Shown here one piece after another: positions 58,880-64,000 of a stretch of DNA of 64,000 bases. Positions within the stretch are counted from its first letter, which is position 1. Each line of letters begins with the position of its first letter. The translations under genes were made by a program, and so were the position numbers. The notes beneath the pieces were generated by a model. It was not told the DNA's origin, made no database searches, and saw only the letters and a list, made by a program, of their open reading frames with translations. Where the stretch lies: contig JAPXFY010000013.1 in the NCBI GenBank assembly GCA_030674185.1, positions 52,342,067 to 52,406,066 of the forward strand, given 5' to 3'. The stretch is from Monoplex corrugatus. Its lineage: Eukaryota; Mollusca; Gastropoda; Littorinimorpha; Ranellidae.

Positions 58880-59830
58880 CATAATGCTACAAGTGTACTG
58901 ATGGCACTGCACCTACTTTTTCTTTGCAACGACCTGATGTACACCCTCACCCCCCTCCACTCTCTCTGTGTTTTGCTTCCAACATTGCTTGTTTTGCTTC
59001 CAACACTAATTGTTTACAAATGCTTGATACATATGTCCCACGGTTGGTTACCACTCATTTTCTGTGTCTGTTCCATACAGTTGGATTGAGCTTCCCCAGT
59101 CTCTTTGACAGCCACACACTCTGCCTTCCTTCACGTCTTAGCTTAAACAAACCTGTTTGTCTAGCAGTGATTTCCTTAGCTTAAACAAACCTGTTTGTCT
59201 AGCAGTGATTTCCTTAGCTTAAACAAACCTGTTTGTCTAGCAGTGATTTCCTTAGCTTAAACAAACCTGTTTGTCTAGCAATGATTTCCTTAGCTTAAAC
59301 AAACCTGTTTGTCTAGCAATGATTTCCTTAGCTTAAACAAACCTGTTTGTCTAGCAATGATTTCCTTAACTTAAACAAACCTGTTTGTCTAGCAGTGATT
59401 TCCTTAGCTTAAACAAACCTGTTTGTCTAGCAATGATTTCCTTAACTTAAATAAACCTGTTTGTCTAGCAGTGATTTCCTTAGCTTAAACAAACCTGTTT
59501 GTCTAGCAATGATTTCCTTAACTTAAACAAACCTGTTTGTCTAGCAGTGATTTCCTTAGCCTAAACAAACCTGTTTGTCTAGCAGTGATTTCCTTAACTT
59601 AAACAAACCTGTTTGTCTAGCAGTGATTTCCTCCTCTGCGCACCCACCCCTTCCTTGCATTCCTCTCCTGCACACCCAACCCTTCATCCCACTCTCCTCC
59701 TGTCTTGCCCCTCCTAATGTACCTTGTACCCTTAAATTTTCATCATTCTGAATGATTGTTTCAGTGAACGATGAGTGTGTGCGCTTTGACTTGATTTATA
59801 TTATCAAGATTCAGAGCTTTACTGACATTA
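58880..59830 (+). pseudogene. L2-type LINE 3' end expanded into a minisatellite
   Basis: 59078-59160 reads (with frame changes) as the L2 C-terminal pattern ELPQSL, HTLPSF, LKTNLF seen intact at 50900-50960. The Lys-Thr-Asn-Leu-Phe stretch then becomes a 38-bp tandem array. After it come CT-rich 3'UTR and GTGCGCTTTGACTTGATTTA. A (GT)n at 58654-58735 precedes it. Confidence 0.6.
59138..59632 (+). repeat. 38-bp minisatellite, about 13 copies
   Basis: The unit is AGCTTAAACAAACCTGTTTG, TCTAGCAGTGATTTCCTT; the period of 38 was measured at 59161 and 59199. It contains a short inverted pair (AAACAAACCTGTTTG). Copies differ by GCAG/GCAA and AGC/AAC, alternating in the second half. Confidence 0.95.
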
Positions 59831-60381
59831 CTATTGTTATCATATAACGTGTGATGTGTATGTTGGGACTGAGGGATTGTGGGTTTCTTGAGATGTGTAC
59901 GTGGGAAGGCATGGGATAGATATTCTGCTTATTTTTTTCAGCTACTCAGAATGCAGCTTGCTGTCCAGATTTTCATCCTGTTTTTAGGTTTTGTATTTGA
60001 AATAATTTAGATTTTTGTTGCTGATAGATCACAGTGTAACTCTCCCTCTCTCCTCTCCTCCAAAACCCCCTCACCTTTTCATGCCTTTTTTTCTTCAAGG
60101 TTTCTTATATATTATTTTCAGAAATCTGCAGAAAAAGCATGTTAAATATCAATTTTCCTATACCTTCTGGGGGTTTACCCTTACTTGTGCATTGCTCTTG
60201 CTCCCCAGCAGCGTCTTTGAGCAGGCTGAAAACTTTTCCACTCTTTTCAGCTTGATCCATTTCAAGTCCTGCTTGTTTCATCTGATGCTTCTTCAAAGTC
60301 AGTGACAAGGAAAAGTACATAATTTCATATAAGAAAGATTGTTAAATGGTTTGATCATCTTGATTCTTTTTCAATCTTACT

Positions 60382-60559
60382 TTAACCCTTTGACTCCCAC
60401 ACCCTGTCCACCAGCATCCCCCATTGTCAACCATGCTAGCAAAGCGAAAACTTGACTCCATGACTCCCTCATCCTACAGGAAGCTGGTGGATAGGGTGAG
60501 GAAGTCAAAGGGCTAATTTTTTACAGTTGGTGGACAGGGTGCGGGAGTCAAAGGGTTAA
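60382..60559. mobile_element. TTAA-flanked MITE, best-preserved family member
   Basis: TTAA lies at 60382-60385 and 60556-60559. Ends are CCCTTTGACTCCCACACCC and, reversed, CCCTTTGACTCCCGCACCC. The interior has two further half-repeats of the same end (GAGGAAGTCAAAGGGCTAA and CTTGACTCCATGACTCCC). About 170 bp, no coding capacity. Confidence 0.9.
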
Positions 60560-60589
60560 GAAAAAAAAGGGGTGGGGGGACTGCCTCAT

Positions 60590-61130
60590 GCTGACTGGAG
60601 AGAGATGTGTGTCTGTGTGCTGACTGGCTGTCAGCCTATCCATGTGTCTGTGACAAAAATATGTTTTTGATCTCCCTATTTTTAAAAAGAAGACATGTTT
60701 CATATCAAAGAGACAGAGATGTGTATCTGTTTTTATGAGTATTTGTAACAAAAATGCCCTGACAAGAGTTTTATCAGCTATTCCTTGATGGACGTTTACC
60801 ACATCTGGGTCAAAATGCACAAGTCTGAAAGTCATGCCACCACAGTATGCATCACATGCATCAAAAAAGTGCCCCAAATCAGGTCATACAACCAAAAAGT
60901 GCCCCATGTCAACACTTTTTGACGTAGGTGTGTGAACAGCACTTTCTTACCATTTCTGGCAGTATTTACATTCCGTTTTCACAAGTGTGACAGTCTACCA
61001 CCATCCTTCATTCACATCAAGATTTATTTCATCTGATGCTTCTTCAAGGTCACAGTAACCTTTTTAATAATTTTCTAATAAGAGGGAAATATGTTGGAAT
61101 GGTTGGACCATCTTGGCTTTTGTTTCTGTT
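60590..61130 (+). repeat. Dispersed repeat family member, longest copy
   Basis: It contains GTGACAAAAATATGTTTTTG, TATCAGCTATTCCTTGATGG, GTGTGAACAGCACTTTCTT and TATTTCATCTGATGCTTCTT. A further partial copy at 60230-60310 shares TTTCATCTGATGCTTCTTCA. Confidence 0.6.
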
Positions 61131-62099
61131 GTTGTTCTTATTTTTACATTTTGTCCACTATTCATTACCCAGAATAAACCATGTATATCTGCACCTGAAG
61201 TTAAGGGAGAAAAGAAGATGCGCGCTCTAGCAGTATTTTTCATCTTCAGTTATTGGTAGGCCTACATCTATGAATATTTCAGTGTCCTTACGAATGGTCA
61301 AACTATGCTGTAAATACTATCTGTGATCTAATCATCAAAATGAAGCAGCACTGGGCCTGTACTGCACTTGGATGGATGCCTGGGAACAGAGGGTGTTACC
61401 TGCAAATTGTTAACAGGCACACTGGCCCAGTGACTGAGTTGTAGACTCAAGACCGCTTTTCCCCAGTTCAGTCCCAGGCCACAATATAACAACTGGCTTG
61501 TTCACTAACCACCTCAATGTTCCGAACATTCAGGTCAAGGCACTTTAGTGCTCCATAGGTCCTCTCCCCTCCAGCACCCCCACAACCATCTCCATGTCTG
61601 TTCACATCCCATTTCAAGACTTGCTGCTGCACTTATGGTTTTTGCACAAGCTCATGAATAGAGTTTGCCAGATCACTGCTGGCAGATTCTGATTGAGCAC
61701 ACATGGAACTGTTTTAAGTGTGACAAATCCCTCCTGAGCTGATTTCAATTTGATGCCTTAATTACGAACACAAGTACTGATCCACTCACTGTTCAACACA
61801 GAGAACAGACTCTGATTCCAGCATGTATTGTGAACAATGAACACAACTCCAGCAAAATGAAATGCAATACAACAACAACAACAAAATAATAATAATAATA
61901 ATAATAATCAAACAGAAAAATCACGCAGCACCCTTTCTGGATTTTCCTTTCTTCTGTTCATGAATAACACAATAAACACACACTGGCTCAATGATTGCTG
62001 TGCTTCTACACAACTAATACCCAGTACTGATAATGATATAAAAATGGTAAGGCAAAATTAATGGTGAATGGTATGATTCACAGCCTTATAACAAAAACA
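61131..62099. other. No gene recognised
   Basis: Unassigned sequence with (AAC)n and (AAT)n at 61870-61909. Confidence 0.5.
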
Positions 62100-62410
62100 A
62101 ACGAGAAAGTCCTGAAGGAGACAGACACAAAAAGATCATTAATAAAGAAGATAAGGAAAAGACAAGCAACATTTAATGACTTATAGGACATATTATGAAG
62201 AAAGAAAAATTAGAGCACCTGGTCATGACAGGAAAGCTGGAGGGAAAGAGAACACCAAGTAGACTCAGGGAAAAATATTGGATGGACTTGCAGGGTGGCT
62301 GAGGATGGAGAGGTTGGGAGATGTACTTGCAGTGACAAGGGATAGATTCTTATGGAGGCCATGATCGCCAACACCATGTGGAAGGGCACATGACAATGAT
62401 GATAATAAAA
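62100..62410 (+). pseudogene. RTE-like LINE 3' fragment
   Basis: It matches 12780-13085 (GAAAGTCCTGAAGGAGACAG, AAGATAAGGAAAAGACAAGC, GGAAAGCTGGAGGGAAAGAG, CGCCAACACCATGTGGAAGG) with small indels and ends in a degraded (ATG)n. Confidence 0.85.
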
Positions 62411-62419
62411 ACATATTAC

Positions 62420-64000
62420 AAATCATCGTTATCATCATCATGTGCCTTGCCGCACTGCGTTGGCAATCACGGCCCTCCATACAACTTTATCTTTAGTTGC
62501 TACAAGTACATCTCCCACCCTTTCTGTCTTCACCCACGTCGAAAATCTGTTCAATATTTTCTCCTGGACCTAGTTGGTGCTTTTTTCCCTTCCAAATGTT
62601 CTGTTGTGACTAGGTGCTAAACTTTCTCTTGCCTCATAAAATGTCCTATAAATGTTGCTTGTCTTTTCCTAATCATCTTCATTAATGTTCTTTTCTGAGT
62701 TTGCTTCTTTCAAGATTGTCTTGTTTGTTTTCTTTGCTGTCCATGCAGGTCTGAACATTCTTCTTAGAAACCACATTTCGGCTGTCTCAATCTTGTTCTG
62801 ACTTTGAGTGTGGACTGTCCATGCTTCACGTCCATACAACAGTATTGGTTCTATAAAACACTGAAGAACTCTTTTCCTGGTGTTAATTGATTGGCATTTT
62901 GTTGGTAAGAACACTTTTCATTTTCTTGAATGCTGTTTTAGCTTGGCCGATTTTGCTGGCTATTTCTAATGTGCATCTATGGTCTGGTAAGATGACTTCC
63001 CAGATATTTAAATTTATCAACTTGTCTCAATGTTGTGCCATTTGCTGTTATTTTGCACGAGGAGATTTCTTGCTTTTCACTGATTACCATGACTTCAGTC
63101 TTCCTGCTGTTTAACTCCAAGCCCTCAATCTTGCTTTCCATTATACTTGCAAGATTTTGTAGGTCTTTTTCTGCCATTAGAATGGTGTCATCTGCCTAAA
63201 AAGGACTGTTTAATATATTTCCTCCAACCTTTGTTCCAGGGCATTCTGCTAGGTTTCTCACAATAGTTTCGCTGTAAAGTGAAAACAAATCTGGTGACAG
63301 AACACATCCCTGCCGGGATCTTTTGATATTTTGGAAAGAGCTTATACAGGGCTTAAAACAGGAGGAGGAAAAAACCCACTGAAACTAGGGGGGTCCGGGG
63401 GCAAATCAGGGGCCATAACTTGCGCGCCATTGCTATGAATGCTTGCAAGCCGATCACGGATGCCTTGCTCCTTTCGTTTTTTTTTAGTTTTTTTTTTGAC
63501 AAACCGAAATCGCGGAATTCCGCCCAGACGCGTAACGTTTTAAGCCCTGCTTATATCATTGCCTATTCTCACTGCTGCTGTTTGTTTCCAATATATATAC
63601 CTTATTATTCTTTGATATTTTCCATCAACACTGAGCCTTTCCAATCGCTTGATCACTTCTTCATGTCTTACCCAATCAAAAGTCTTGGTATAATCAACAA
63701 AACATATATATAAACCCTTATTCAACTCAACTGATCTTTCTATGAGAGTTCTCAGGATATATATGCCATTAACAGTTCCTTTCCCTTCAACAAATCCACA
63801 CTGTTCTGCTATTTCTCTTTTGATTCTGTTCCTTGTTCTCATCATGATTATTCTTAATAGAATCTTTGTCACATGGTTCATCAAGCTGAATGTATGATGA
63901 AGCTCACATTCTACTGCTCCAACTTTCTTTGGGAGTGCAATGAAAATTGATTTTGACATATCTTTAAGAGATTTTTCTGGTGTCATAAATCTCACTTAGG
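62420..64000 (-). pseudogene. RTE-like LINE, runs off the right edge
   Basis: On the - strand from the right edge: MSKSIFIALPKKVGAVECEL, LLRIIMMRTRNRIKREIAEQ, ICFVDYTKTFDWVRHEEV (motif A), then a 203-bp insertion, CVLSPDLFSLYSETIV-like sequence, and a tail with GLELNSRKTEVMVISEKQEI and EPILLYGREAWTVHTQSQ. The 3' end at about 62425 lies tail-to-tail with the 62100-62410 fragment. The YADD region is lost or garbled near 63195. Confidence 0.85.
63347..63549. mobile_element. Second CAGGGCTTAAAAC element, inserted in the LINE
   Basis: Ends are CAGGGCTTAAAACAGG and, reversed, CAGGGCTTAAAACGTTACG. CTTATA lies on both sides (63341-63346 and 63550-63555). It shares GCTTGCAAGCCGATCACGGA, GCCTTGCTCCTTTCG and GACAAACCGAAAT with 4355-4539. 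Removing it with one CTTATA rejoins the LINE as in the uninterrupted copy at 11978-11992. Confidence 0.88.

Overview
The window is animal nuclear DNA, most likely from a mollusc and probably a gastropod. One widely spaced, intron-rich conserved gene sits among long CA/GT arrays, minisatellites and many decayed retrotransposons and TTAA-flanked DNA elements. The taxon is an inference from gene divergence and repeat style; no marker sequence fixes it.

The only host protein-coding gene I can support is UPF1 (RENT1/SMG-2), the RNA helicase of nonsense-mediated mRNA decay. It runs on the + strand from before the left edge to a stop at 35837-35839. Eighteen coding exons are visible (967-1065 to 35720-35839), about 779 residues. 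They cover the end of the 1B domain, both RecA-like helicase domains with every SF1 motif, and the SQ-rich C-terminal tail. The N-terminal zinc-binding CH domain lies outside the window. One exon junction (17646 to 19279) does not keep frame with its best splice sites. The region after the stop has candidate 3'UTR introns. Both matter because UPF1 acts in the pathway that destroys such transcripts.

The UPF1 introns hold an L2-like LINE relic with a 56-bp minisatellite (5170-7050), a 3-kb RTE-like LINE (10130-13090) split by two TTAA-flanked DNA elements, two elements starting CACGGCTGT (13793-15937 and 22229-24667), a 55-bp minisatellite just before an exon (21330-21905), and a 616-bp element with a 6-bp target duplication (29615-30230).

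From about 37.9 to 64 kb I find no host gene. The landmarks are a 120-bp pure CA array (40924-41044), an RTE-like 3' fragment (41648-42320), piggyBac-like relics (43901-44190, 45360-45960), and a nested complex at 46.6-54 kb. In that complex an I/Nimb-like LINE (gag, endonuclease, RT, RNase H; - strand) lies between two ATGT-repeat arrays and is interrupted by two L2-type insertions, one with an inverted copy of adjacent host sequence at its 5' junction. Further right are an L2 tail expanded into a 38-bp minisatellite (58880-59830), a well-preserved TTAA MITE (60382-60559), and two tail-to-tail RTE-like copies (62100-64000), one carrying a second copy of a CAGGGCTTAAAAC-ended element.

No RNA gene, CRISPR array or prokaryotic-type operon was seen. 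The most unusual material is the mobile-element biology: several apparently non-autonomous families with clean target duplications, and the nested LINE junctions.
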